From positions 23,578,501-23,642,500 of the forward strand of contig JAEOAD010000029.1 of the NCBI GenBank assembly GCA_036365145.1: a DNA stretch of 64,000 nt, read 5' to 3'. This DNA is from Orientallactaga sibirica (taxonomy: Eukaryota; Chordata; Mammalia; Rodentia; Dipodidae). The translations under genes and the position numbers were made by a program. Every line of letters begins with the position of its first letter. Position 1 is the first letter of the stretch. This document shows positions 22,375 to 33,889 of the stretch, piece by piece. Under the pieces are notes generated by a model. That model did not search any database. It had not been told where the DNA came from and saw nothing but the letters and a program-made list of their open reading frames with translations.

Positions 22375-23605
22375 ACTAAAAGATATAACCCTCCATCGAA
22401 GTATGGGCAGATCCGTCTTCTGGGTAGAAGGAGCCAGGAGAGGGTAGGATGAAGGCTAATCCTAAAACAAATGGGTCTGTTTTGTAATTCTCAAGGACAG
22501 AAATCAGTTATACCCACATTAAGCTCTTGGTGAAGGTACCTACAAGGTCCCCCAAACAAGACAAAATGATTACTCACCTGAGGTAAAAGGTAAGACCCTG
22601 TTGGAGAAATCACCACATGCTGCCAACACAGAACATAGTGAGATCATGCTAAAATCTGATGGAAGCCAATTGCCTGGTGGCTAGCTTTTACAGTGCTGGA
22701 AAATGTGACATGAGGTGCTGCTGGAAAATGGCCACCAACATTGTGAACAAGCAGAGGACCCTGTGACACAAAATCAACCAGCTAAACAAGAGGTACATGC
22801 CTGGGCAATAGTAGCACAAAGCCTAGGCAGGAAACCAATGGCTCTCTGAATTGGGTAAGAAACCGTCTCAGTGGGAAGTACCATAGCTGGAACTGGAACC
22901 AAGACAAAATACTATAGGGATGAGGGTCATGGACCCTAGTGAGAAGCTCCCACTAGTCTTTGACCAAAAGAGAGGCTACATACCCCAAAACTCTCTTACT
23001 TAACTATGTCTATCCCTTTTAACCTATGCTGCTCTCATTTAAAGTTGGAGAATCTGTTTTTCTCTTACAGAAGGCAGCAAAAACCAAGGAAGACCAAATC
23101 TATCAACATGATAAGAAAATATTGCTGAATCCCTATTACAAAATTAGCCACTTCTCCCACAACAGCTAGTGTCCAGGTAAGACCACAGAAGAATTGGCAA
23201 GATGAGCAAGAATGCTGCTCTCAAGGTGAGCCTGACAACCTGCACTAGAGTGATGGCTATAGACACTGAGGACAGTCAAAATGTATTAAAGCAGAAATGT
23301 AGAATTTGCTGAGAGCTTAATGATAAAGTAGGCTTATAACACACCCACCAAAGCTCAGGGAACATTATAGAAGGGAGTTCAGAAAGACTGTAAGGGCCAC
23401 AGAGCAGAATGAAGTATCCAGAGGAATCCCCCACAACCCCCACAACAAGACTGAGTGCTGCTCTCACAGATCATAGTCCAGAACTCCACGGTGAATTTCA
23501 GTAACACTACTGGGGAGGGCCCTCAGTGTAATGGGGGCAGGGAGAAAGGGAATGGTACCAACATATGATCTGTCCACACAAACTGAGATTATTAACTGTC
23601 TCTCA
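22375..23605 (+). mobile_element. LINE-1 3'UTR fragment
   Basis: It is collinear with the 3'UTR of the L1 at 60955-63115. Shared landmarks in the same order include 'gacctacaagg/gtacctacaagg', 'catgctgccaacac.gaacat' against 'tatgctgtcagtatggaaca', 'gagcaagaatgctgct' against 'gagcaagagtgctgct', and 'ccaccaaagctcaggga' against 'caacatggctcaggga'. ORF2 is absent, so it is strongly 5'-truncated. A MaLR LTR begins shortly after its end. Confidence 0.85.
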
Positions 23606-23788
23606 GTTTTTCTGGTTTTTAGCACATGTGGTGGTTAATCTCAAATGTCAATTTGATTGACTCAGGAATTAATTAAGAGACACAAATCTGGGTTGGTCTG
23701 TGAGGATATTTCCAGGAAGGATTAACTGAGGAAGGCAGCCCCTACAGCAGTGTGGATAGATCTTACAATATTAAGAAGCCTTAGGGGA

Positions 23789-24054
23789 GGGCTAGAGAGA
23801 TGGCTTAGCGGTTAAGGCACCTGCTTGCTAAGCCTAAGAACCCAGTTCCAATCTCCAGGTCCCACGTTTAACCAGATGCAGTGATGCCAGGGTGCAATTC
23901 TGCACTTGCCCAGAAGGGGGCACACACATCTGGATTTCTTTCACAGCAGCTGAAAGACTGCTGGTGCGCACCCATTCTCTGTCTCCCTCTCTGTCTGTCT
24001 CTCTGTGTCTCTCTACAAAAATAAATAAAATTTAATTTTTTTAATTTAAAAAAA
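23789..24054 (+). repeat. tRNA-like SINE, long subfamily, nested in MaLR LTR
   Basis: Same long subfamily as the copy at 18794, with AATAAATAAAA-type tail. Exact target duplications AAGCCTTAGGGGA (23776-23788 and 24055-24067) show that it inserted into the MaLR LTR, giving a clear relative age. It carries CCAGAAGGGGGCAC at 23910-23923. Confidence 0.97.
23910..23923 (+). promoter_or_regulatory. CTCF-like core motif inside a SINE
   Basis: CCAGAAGGGGGCAC differs at one position from the CTCF core consensus and sits at the place equivalent to the site at 18934. Binding is unproven. Confidence 0.45.
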
Positions 24055-24402
24055 AAGCCTTAGGGGAATGTAATGCAACTTTCTCCTGCCAAACCCTCTA
24101 CTATTTCTTAACCATAAGTGTATCTACCTTGTTTCTCATGCTACCCTTTGTTGAAATTGGAACACAGCCTCTTCAGTAACCAAACATGAACAGAAGACCA
24201 GAAGTTCTCCAGGAAACAATCCTCTAGGATTTCAGTGGTAGATTGGGACTGCTGAGTAGCCAGATTCATGGGGTGAGATGCTACTGGGTTCTACAGTTCT
24301 TTAGCCTATAGACCAGCCTGTATTGTCCAAGCCAATGCAATAAATTCTCTTTTATAATATATTCATTGTGTGGGTTCTGTTCCTCTGTTGAACCTCAACT
24401 AA

Positions 24403-24844
24403 ATTCCATGGTATCTAAGCAGACATTGTATGAGTATTTTCTAACTAAACTTAAGTTTAAAATGGGTAACTCACTCTTTGTTAATGAATTTGTACCACTA
24501 GGGTCAGATGTGTTATCAAGTTATGGAACAATGTATAGATAGGAAGCTGGAAGGCATACCACCTGACCTAAATGACAATTTTTGTCCACTCTTACTTTTC
24601 TGTATAGAGTCTATAGATCACACATAGCTTTTTCCCTATCATACTCAATAAATGCAGCCTAGATTTCTTAAAAACAAACAAACAAACAAACAAAAAACAC
24701 CACAACAGAAGGATGCTGTAATTTTTTCATGTACTTGTTTTTGTTAATAGCAATCAAAAACTGGTATCTTTCAATTAATCTTTCAATTAATGCAGATAAT
24801 TTGAAGAAAATAGAAAAATTTTTATCAATTTTTTGTGTGTATGA

Positions 24845-24889
<45 letters not shown>

Positions 24890-26705
24890 GTGTTTATATT
24901 TGTCAGTGTGGGTGAATGCATTCCATGGTGAATGTGTGGACATCAATGGACATCTTTGGGTGTCAATCCTTACTTTCCAGCTTGTTTGTGGTAGCAGCTC
25001 TTGTTGTTTGCCACTGTACTTACCAGATAAGCTGGCCCATGAGCTTCTGGGTGATACTACTATCTCAGTCTCCCTTTTCTTTCTATGTGTGTTGGGATAA
25101 CAGCTTCCAGTGCTGCAGGATCCTTCTTTTATGTGAATTCTAGAGACCCAAATTCAGGTACTTATGCATTAAGTGTAGACCTAAATGCAAATACAGATAT
25201 AGATTACATAGGTTAAGTATAGATTAGGTTGGAAGTATTCTAATCTCATGAAGAGATAGGTATGTAAATTATAAGAAACAATAATACTGTAAGACAATTT
25301 TGATGCAAATTTTCTATAAAAATGAAAGCATAAGGAGATTTGTGGAAGACTTCATAAAGTCCAGGCTTTATGAGAAAACTGGAAACATAATCTGAAATGT
25401 ACACAGCTATAAATGTTTACCTTACACATTATAAAAATAAAGAACAAGTATCAGCAATTGTTCAAGAAAAATAAACTACTACTATTTATTTAATGTTTCT
25501 AGTTACTGAAACTAACGTTAAAAGAAAAGTAACAAAAAGCAGAGGAAATGGACCAAAATGCAACATTTCTTATGACACATGAATAAACTGAAATTATATT
25601 TAAGGAGTCAGCTGAAACATTCATTGAAATTTAAGAACAGGAATAACATCTCAAAGTGTACTTCCACATTCCTAAGTACAGATTCATTTTAGAAAGGAGC
25701 AAATATTCTAGAGGAAGAGATCAAGTTAAGAGCTTGTCTGTCTCAGATCAATAAGGAGAAATGTCTGAATTGAGAACTGATTATCAAGCTATAAATGAGA
25801 ACATGTACAGGTACATATAATCTAAGCAGGCTTACTCCCTGGTTTTTTTTTTTTTTTTTTTTTTTTTTTCAGGAAAGAAAGTGGTGACTGATACCAGTCA
25901 GCAGAGTCATGGTGACTAAGGTAGATGAGGGGAAAGAAGAGATATGTGGATTTGAGCTTGTGTTAATCTGGAGGTCTTTGCTAGGGTTTCAGGCCATACA
26001 TCAAAAGGGAAGAGCAAAGAGACCATTGGAGGAGAAAATAAGTTGCATTATTTACTACTAATTTATAATCATTTAATTTAAATCAATCCACCCACCAACT
26101 TAAGTGATATTAAATCGCATTTAATGTGCTTAATGTTTATCCTTCATCCAATATACCTAATAGATTCTCCAGATACACTTCAAAGAGCAGACATATCCTT
26201 CCTTCTCAGTGTAGCTTACCAGAATTTGTGACTATGTAATTTAGCACCTATCAGGTTCACCTTTGAAATATGCACACTCACATGGAATGAGTTGATTAGG
26301 AAGGAATTTGAACACCTGTTAGATACTAGGTAAACTATATTTTCCAGTGTTGACTAATTGTAAAAGTATATTTAGAAGAACAGCTCTACAGGGTTAAATT
26401 TGTTGTATAAAATGATCTATGTATTAAATCTTTTATTTTAAAAATCCTGTTCATTTTGTATAAATCACTGATTTCATATTTCATTTGCATTGTGTATTGA
26501 ATATGTAGATGCTAGCTTGTGTCACAAGACTATTCACTAGAATTGTATCAGATACCTCAAGAGCTCTTTGAAAACAGAGTAAGATATAATAAACAATATA
26601 AAATAAATTGATATGGGAGAAAAACACATAGGTATGTCAGTTCTTACTATTTACTGCCAAGTACATAAGCAGTATATAATTCAAACTTATGGCTTATTTA
26701 CTTTA
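24403..26705. other. unique AT-rich DNA with simple repeats
   Basis: Contains an AAAC-type tract at 24672-24697, a dinucleotide repeat at 24845-24888 and a T run at about 25842-25869. The reading frames around the (TG)n tract are artefacts of the repeat. No gene is recognised. Confidence 0.6.
24845..24888. repeat. (TG)n microsatellite
   Basis: About 22 uninterrupted TG units, likely length-polymorphic. Confidence 0.98.
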
Positions 26706-26710
26706 AATAT

Positions 26711-27099
26711 TGTGGTAGTTTGAATATATGTCCCCCAATATATTCAATGTTTTATTACTTTATAGTTTGCATCTGCAATCACCTTGCTAGAGGCAAGGTC
26801 ACTGGGGGCCGGTCTTAAGGTGTGGTGATGGTTTGAGATTCCATTGTAAAGATATGCAAATGTGCCTAGCAGGAGTTCCTGAAGTGTGCTGTGTGACCTT
26901 TTGGCAGTAGTTTTGCTCTGTGTGCTGTGGTGGCTGATTGGCTTTGTCTTTCTCTCCTTGGCCCTGTGAAAGCAGGCTGCTTCTCCTGCCTTTATGGAAC
27001 TTCCCCTGGATCTGTAAGCTTCAATAAATAATATCCCTTCCTCCATAACTGTGCCTGGTCTGGAAGTTCATCTCAGCGAACCTGAAGCTGTCTGCTACA
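26711..27099 (+). mobile_element. solo MaLR LTR with exact 5-bp target duplication
   Basis: Begins TGTGGTAGTTTGAATATATG, contains 'ggtcactgggggccggtctt' and 'gcagttttgctctgtgtgct'-type wording, AATAAATAATAT near 27024 and ends CTGCTACA. AATAT at 26706-26710 is repeated at 27100-27104, the 5-bp duplication typical of ERVL/MaLR integration. This is the ORR1/MT-like family. The LTR at 50255-50634 is a related copy in inverse orientation. Confidence 0.88.
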
Positions 27100-27104
27100 A
27101 ATAT

Positions 27105-28360
27105 GAAGGTATAAACTTACTTTTCCATTTACACTCTAGCAAGTCAGAGTTGTTAGTATAAATACAGGCAAATGTGTGTTGATTTCTGCAGTGTCTAGAC
27201 ATTGGCATTTCTGTTATTCCCCAATCCAGAGATTTTAAGTTCATAGTATTTCATATTAATGGGAGCTTTGCTGCAGGGTTCTTTCCTAAAACAACTGATG
27301 CCTTAAGGACAATTTAGGTCTAAAGCATTCTGAGGAATTATTTATTTGTAGATCTTAAAATGAACAATAAAGGAAATAGCAGAATGGAGACCGGCCTGGA
27401 GGGCCCTTCATAATGCTGAGTGTCAGAAATATCTGAATAGCCAGATGTCTTTCTTACATACTGCCATACAGCAACTTTGGGCAGTACTTGTGAGAATGAC
27501 TTTTCCACATCAATTACATTTGAGTGTAAGAAATGGAGTTTATTTCTCCTGATGAAGGAACATTAAATCAAATGGAACTTTGAATTACCTTTTGAGAATA
27601 CCACTTCATGTTTATATCACATGACATAATAATGAATGCCATGAAAATTTATGAAATTTAAGGTTATTTGATAATTGTACTCTCAAATTAAACTATTGAG
27701 TTAGACAGGAATGCAATTGTGGTTTTACTTAAAAATATGTTAAACATATGAATATATTGTAGAGAACAACACAATTTTGGGGGGATTGAGTGGACCAGTA
27801 AACAGTTGTTTCAAAGTACAGTCCAATAGGAGAACACAAATAATATAAAAGAGTGGATTTTTTATGCTGTGTCTCACAGTATTATGCCATGGTGTTAATA
27901 GATTTGAGATTATTGTTTTGACTACCTTTGTCTTCATCTCTTCAAGTACAAAAAGCAAATAGTTGCAGAAGAAATAAAAAAGTTTCAACATCTGATGTAA
28001 GAAAAAAGTGTGAATATTTTTATTAGATAAAACAGTTTATATCTCTAGGCAAACACATATTAGTTTTGTCTTTTGAAAAAAATATCTTTTTTCTGATATT
28101 CTATTTCTTTATCCTTAAAATAGACACAGTGTTGCTTTCGTCCCAAAGTAGTAATAAAAAATAAGTGAAATTGTCAGGCAAAGTGGTAAACACAGGTTTG
28201 AGAAATATTCATTTTTCTCTTGGCTCTCTGTACTCTAGATAGTGGAGATGGAACACATTGTATTCTATATAAATGTTTAAAAATCTGTAAAGTATATCTG
28301 ATAAATTTAAATTTTGAAAATTTTACGAGAAACTATACTTGTGAAAAAAAAAAGAAAAAA
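27105..28360. other. unique AT-rich DNA
   Basis: No gene or repeat recognised. Confidence 0.5.
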
Positions 28361-28365
28361 AAACA

Positions 28366-28556
28366 TTGTACTGAAGAGATGGCTTAGAAGTTAAGATGCT
28401 TGCCTACAAAACCTAAGAACCCAGGTTCGATTTCCCAGTACCCATGTAAGCCAGATGCACAAAGGTGAGGCAAGTGTAAGGCTGCACATGCCCACTCTAT
28501 ATCTCTGTCTCTCTCTCCCTTGCTCTCTCTGAAAAAAATTAAAATAAATTAACAAA
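28366..28556 (+). repeat. tRNA-like SINE (B2-superfamily)
   Basis: ACTGAAGAGATGGCTTAGAAG head, clean box B-like GGTTCGATTTCC near 28425, 'gccagatgcacaaagg', CT-rich run and A/T tail. It is shorter in the body than most copies. Confidence 0.9.
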
Positions 28557-31130
28557 ATTATTTAAGCAAAGTATACATTCTACATGTATGGGTAAGACTG
28601 TGTGTTACTGTGCTGAGATATAAAAACTACATTTAGCATCAGCTTGGAACTCACACATAATTCTGATTGACTTAGTACACAGTTGGATGATTATGGAGTT
28701 TTTCTCAGTTCCCAGGTATTATAATTTGCCTGGAAACCATTGCTGGGGGATAGTCCTTCCCTTTTATTTTGACATGAGCCAAAAGGCACATTTATTCCTG
28801 CATTAGATTTAATTCTTGCCAACACTGCCAACCTTGGGAGCTGCCCACAGTCATTACCTACAGTATTACGTTTTCAGGGTTTACCTGCATTTCTTTATCC
28901 TAGATGTACTACTTCTGCATGTACATATTGTCTATATAGACAGCTCTGTAAGGATCAACCCTCTACATTATTTCTGCTGGATATTTTGTTCAATGGCTGG
29001 AGTGTCTGTCTAAGTAAAACATCTTCAATGAGGCAATTTTATATGATGGTGGAATGAAAGTACTGAATCAGCATATCATCATTCTGTATCCCTATGGATA
29101 GGCCTGATTCCAGCTACAGAACCCTGTTCTTGATCACTAGATGAAGAGATGGAGCAGTGTTGTATTGTAATTTGCTACATAAAAAGGGGATATATTTATA
29201 AAAGAGGAATAGCGATCTGGGATGAAAGGATTCTCAACTCTCCATGTTAAGATCATGACGTGTTCACTATATGACTTATGTCAATGTTATCCTCGTATTT
29301 TCTTATTGATTTTAAGATTTCTTGGATTAGACATAGGGTTTTCATAAGCTCCCCAGGTATTGCAATATAACCTATTTGAGATGTCCATTTGTAAATCCTC
29401 AGAAATTGTGACTATATTAACACACATGGCATATTGCAATGTGGAATTAGAGGTATTATTGCCTCAGCTTGACCCAGTGAATTAACTAACAGCTTGAATG
29501 ATTGGGTGTTTAAATAGTCTTTAAAAAAGAGATAGAAGAGTAATATCATGTCATCAGAGATTAAGCAACCAATGCTAGATAAAGTGGAAGATTTACCCAG
29601 TTACTATATATATATATATATATATATATCCTGTTTACTGGTACCATTCCTAGGACTCATATTGATCACAACAATGAGGGAATAATGATATAAATATAAA
29701 ACCATTATTTAATGTTATCAAGACAAGTTCTATCTGGGTAGGCTTTGGGCTACTTAGTAGCACTGACACTTGGATAAGCTAATTCACTGTTTTGCATTGG
29801 TTGCTGCAGATGTAATGTGACAATGATAGTTCTATATACCTTAGGAGATGTATTTGGGGAAGACATTAGGTGCAATACATAGATCTGATAACCTGACATA
29901 CAGACAGCATCAAGTAACAACAATAATGCTGATTGTTTTTATGATGGACACTACTCTTTGTAAAGAATTGTACTTTGCCCAGATAGTCACACTCACTTTA
30001 AAATGCCCTCTTATGTTTATTATCTAGGAGGTATCTTTTGAAAATTAGTTTTTCTTAGCTTCCTAATTAACTTTTCTTTTTAGCATAAACAACTCAGTAT
30101 ATTGGTTCTTTTGAGCTCATGGCTTTTTCCTGCTCCATCTGGCTGATGGATTTCACCTTTTTGGATCCAGGTTTTTAAACTCCTCATGCCACCTGTCACC
30201 ATACATTGTCAAAGCCAAGCTCTGTCTACCTAGTTGGACATTTTCCAGCCTTTTGCTACAGGGCTGTTCCTATGCCAGGGAAATATGTCTTGTCTCCTTT
30301 AACCCTTGTGTGCCCAGCATAGATTAAAAACACAACAGAAGCCAACTTCTGTATTGTTTGTGAGAACTCTTAGGTGCTTCAGGACAACAATAATCTGCAT
30401 TCAGCATAAAAAGAAAGATACTTCTCTCAGACATTGGAGAGTACTGAACAAATTGTTGTCCCCTTTTCTCTATGAAACAATGACTAGAGCCATTTTCTGA
30501 AAATGAGTATTGTTAATCATTGGATCATTAACCTTTACAATGTCAATGTGTTCTCCATATCAAATTCAGCTAAATGACTGCCGGAGGTAACAGTTAAAGG
30601 AACATTTTACATAGATGAACACATTAATGCCTTATTTAGTTCTAAATGCACTGTGAAGGGTTTAGGTGAGAGATAATATAAGAATTGTACTAGAAGAACA
30701 ATTCCACAGCCAAAAGTTGGAATTTGACAGAGAAAAATGTAGCTTACCTTTTCCTCTTTCACATTTCCTTGTTCCTTGCTAATTTTTCCATCTTACATTA
30801 TACTGTCTCCATTTCAATAAAGAACACACACTAAAACCAAAATGTATACACATGGAGTAAAACCAGGATTTCTGTGTGTGATAATGAGTGTAGATGTGTA
30901 CCCTGATGCCTGTTTGTACACTGAATATATCCATTCTGGATATAAGGAGTTTTTCTCTACTTCTTCCATGCAGCATGTAAACTACTTGTTTCCTATCTCT
31001 GTGTCATGTTATACACACTTTTCCCCCCTTTGTTCTAATGTGGAAGTGCTTTATGATGAAATTAATAAATTTTAAGCTTCAGATAGTTGATTTTTTTAAA
31101 TAAAAAAAGCTATTTTGGGATTATATCATA
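28557..31130. other. 2.6 kb unique AT-rich DNA
   Basis: Contains a (TA)n microsatellite at 29605-29629. No gene or transposon is recognised, and scattered frames of 60-80 codons look random. Confidence 0.5.
29605..29629. repeat. (TA)n microsatellite
   Basis: About 12 TA units. Confidence 0.97.
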
Positions 31131-31136
31131 CTTATA

Positions 31137-31356
31137 TTTTATTCATTTATGTATTTACTTATTTATTTGCAAGCAAAAAGAGGTAGACAGAAGAGAGACC
31201 TACAGAGAAAATGGATACCCAGGGCCTCCAGCTACTGCAAATGAACTCTAGATGCCACTTTGTGCATCTGGCCTTATGTGGGTAGTACGGAATCAAACCT
31301 GGGTTGTTAGTCTGTAAGGGCAAGTACCTTAACTGTTGAACCATCTCTCCAGCCCT
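31137..31356 (-). repeat. tRNA-like SINE, minus strand
   Basis: TTTATTTGC tail side, GA-rich run, 'actttgtgcatctggcct', inverted head CCATCTCTCCAGCCCT. Confidence 0.92.
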
Positions 31357-31443
31357 GTGTTCCTTTTTTAACAAAATAACCTTTGTAAATTAATTTTACA
31401 TCAAAGGGTTCACATTGGAAGCAATAGAAGGTGTTTGCTAAGA

Positions 31444-31510
31444 ACAAAAATTGCCAGACATGATGGTGGATTCCTATACTCTGAGTTATTGGGGGTCTGA
31501 GAAGCATATT
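31444..31510 (+). repeat. short B1-like fragment
   Basis: 'ttgccagacatgatggtgga' resembles the B1 head (gccaggcatggtggtgcatg). It ends after about 60 bases. It is nearly identical over 34 bases to 31731-31764. Confidence 0.5.
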
Positions 31511-31734
31511 TAGAAAGGTCAGTCAACTACGTTAAACCTATTCATAACATGAAGTAGGAAACTAGAAACATTCACAGGTGGCAACAGGATTGTCAATAGT
31601 GGCAAATATTAACACTTAACACATAGTTGTCAGTCATCTATCAGTCTCCATATGTTTCCATATGAGAGACCAATAACAAGTTAATGGAAGCTCAATCATT
31701 TTCCACTATCATGAAAGAAAGAGTAAAAGGACAA

Positions 31735-31890
31735 AAATTGTCAGACATGATGGTGGATGCCTATCCTCCATAGATGGAAATCTGGAGATCACAATGAGTT
31801 ACAGACAGCCTGGTTTATATAATGAGTTCAAGGCCAGTCTGAAATACATGTCAATATTCTACCTCAAAAAAATAAATAAAATAGAACCAA
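31735..31890 (+). repeat. B1-like SINE, diverged
   Basis: A B1-type head 'tcagacatgatggtggatgc' is followed by 'aatgagttcaaggccagtct' and an AAATAAATAAAATA tail. Confidence 0.7.
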
Positions 31891-31901
31891 AGAATAAAAA
31901 T

Positions 31902-32115
31902 GAGCTGGAGAGGTGGGTTAGCACTGGTGTGCAAAGCCTAAAGACCCAGGTTAGATTCCCTAGTATCCACATAAGCCAGATGCACAAGATGGTTGCATGA
32001 ATCTAGAATTCATTTGCAGTGGCTGAGGCCCTGGCATACCCATTCCCTCTCTCTCTCTCTCTTTCTTTCTCATCTGTCTCTTTCTCTTTCAAATAAATAA
32101 ATAAAATATTTTTAA
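31902..32115 (+). repeat. tRNA-like SINE (B2-superfamily)
   Basis: GAGCTGGAGAGGTGGGTTAGC head, box B-like GGTTAGATTCC, 'aagccagatgcacaagatgg', long CT run, AAATAAATAAATAAAATA tail. Confidence 0.93.
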
Positions 32116-33220
32116 AATGATCTTTTATGAGTGAAACTTTGAATTACATATAACTGTATGATAGTCATTTGAACAATTCTGTAACTTAACTAATGCAAGA
32201 AAGAATAGTACTATGGACTGCCTCCAACCAGTTCCTGAACTGTCCCAATGCTTCTCACTGAGAATGTGAATGCTAAGTCCGAACAAACACCAAGACTTAA
32301 ATGCTGTGATCTTTAGTGAGATGTTTGAAATTTGCCATTTCAAGATTCAATCATCAAAGACCTTATTAATACCATCAAGCAACTTTGATTTTTCCTGTCA
32401 CGTCCACATTATTCATGCTGGACAGCTTATGTGTAATGCCAGATCAACAACTCAGTTTCATCAAGCAGAAGAAAAGAAAACCCGTCATTCCAAGCTATGT
32501 AGACATAACAACTTGCTGATTAAATTAGTATTTCACTGTTCAAAGCTCTGTGGTGATGTCATGAAGACTAAACCTTTATGTCTTGGTTTATAGCTTAATG
32601 CAAGACCATCTCTTACCATTGGTTTGTGGACAATTTGCTGTCAGCTTATCTTGCTACATATTTTGATATCATTTTCACCATCTGTGGGAACACCTGGGCT
32701 TTTCTGTCTTTTTTTTTTAATCTGATCTCAAACTTATTTCTCTTTATAAAAGTTATATTCATCAAAATGGATGCTACTGATGTATACTTATAAGTCTTTA
32801 GCATGAATTCTATCAAAAATGTTTCTATAAATTCCTCAGTTTACACTAATATGCCTCATAGTACAGATTTGAAGTGCTTTAGAGCACTAAGGAATAAGTG
32901 TAGGGACAGACAGCAGCAGATCTCATGCCCCTTTAAAACAATCCGTGCCAGTAGTTGATGTGATCCTTTTACCCATATTTCCTTATTGAACTCCTGTGGC
33001 CTCTTTAACTTGAAGTACAGACAAATCTGTAGGGAATTGAACTAAAGAAGGACTTAGAAAACTTATGGGATTATCGTTGTCTCCATATCTAGTTTCTGAT
33101 TAGGGTTGGGATTCTGGCGTCATGCCTCTATCCCAGATTTGATGCAATTATTTGACACACCTTATACCACTTTGGTGATGAATTAGGAAACAAATTCACA
33201 TAGCAAAACTTTTCTTGTTT
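32116..33220. other. unique sequence with one 107-codon open frame
   Basis: A 107-codon plus-strand frame (32270-32593) has no recognisable domain, no flanking splice evidence that I trust and an opposing minus-strand frame over the same part. I do not call it a gene. Confidence 0.5.
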
Positions 33221-33224
33221 TAAA

Positions 33225-33310
33225 TTTTTATTTATTTATTTAAGAGAGAGAATTGGAGAGAGAATGAGTGTACCAGGGCCTTCCAGGTGCTGTAAACGAA
33301 CTCCATTCTG
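33225..33310 (-). repeat. truncated tRNA-like SINE, minus strand
   Basis: TTTATTTATTTATTTAAGAG tail side and 'gtaccagggcct' to 'aaacgaactcca' body are present. The head half is missing where the LINE-1 begins. Confidence 0.8.
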
Positions 33311-33889
33311 ACAGTGTATCATGTTTTCAGCAGTAGGGTCTTACCATTAAATCCTAGTGGGTAATCAAGTGCTCTGACAGAAGTCTGTCTTGATTGTTTT
33401 GGGAGACCTTGTAGTTCTCACCAATCAACAGCCCAGTGTGGATATTAATGGTGTCCTAGTACAGGGAATTACAGGCCAGCATCAAGGGAAAAGAATAAAA
33501 GAAAAATACATTTAAAAAAGAAAAACAGGAGAAATTTAAGATTAAGCTTCATCTCACCTTCTGCAGGGCCCTTCAACTCAGGTGTTTCCCTCTAAGGTCC
33601 TGTTGAGGGTCCAACCTTTTAGACTAACTTCCAGGATATAGGTTTCTATGGTACCAGTTAAATATGGGTTCAGTTTTTTGTCCTCTCCCACCCTTCTCCC
33701 CCAAGCCCTACCCTCTGTATTATCCAAGCTTCAAGATTCCATTCAGGTATGTCAGCAACTCAAGCTCACCCAGGTTAGAAACCACAGATTAGTGAGGCCA
33801 TGTGATGTTTTGTCTTTCTGTGATTGTGTGAGTTTGCTTAGTATGATCTGTTCCAATTTTGACTATTTTTCTTCAAATATCATTGTATC

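Larger units (their letters stand above)
23627..24402 (+). mobile_element. MaLR-type LTR interrupted by a SINE
   Basis: It starts TGTGGTGGTTAATCTCAA and continues 'tgtcaatttgattgact', 'gggttggtctgtgaggatat', 'aggattaactgaggaaggca', the layout of rodent MaLR (ERVL-related) LTRs. A late AATAAATTCTC polyadenylation-type signal lies near 24340. Without the nested SINE at 23789-24054 it is about 500 bp. No internal region is attached, so it is a solo LTR. Confidence 0.75.

Noticed and set aside
24668..25100. open frames with polyhistidine/threonine or cysteine/valine runs
   Set aside because: Products of the (TG)n microsatellite on either strand.
32270..32593. 107-codon open frame in repeat-free sequence
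   Set aside because: No recognisable domain, no Kozak or splice context that stands out, and an overlapping frame on the other strand. It is within chance length for this much DNA.
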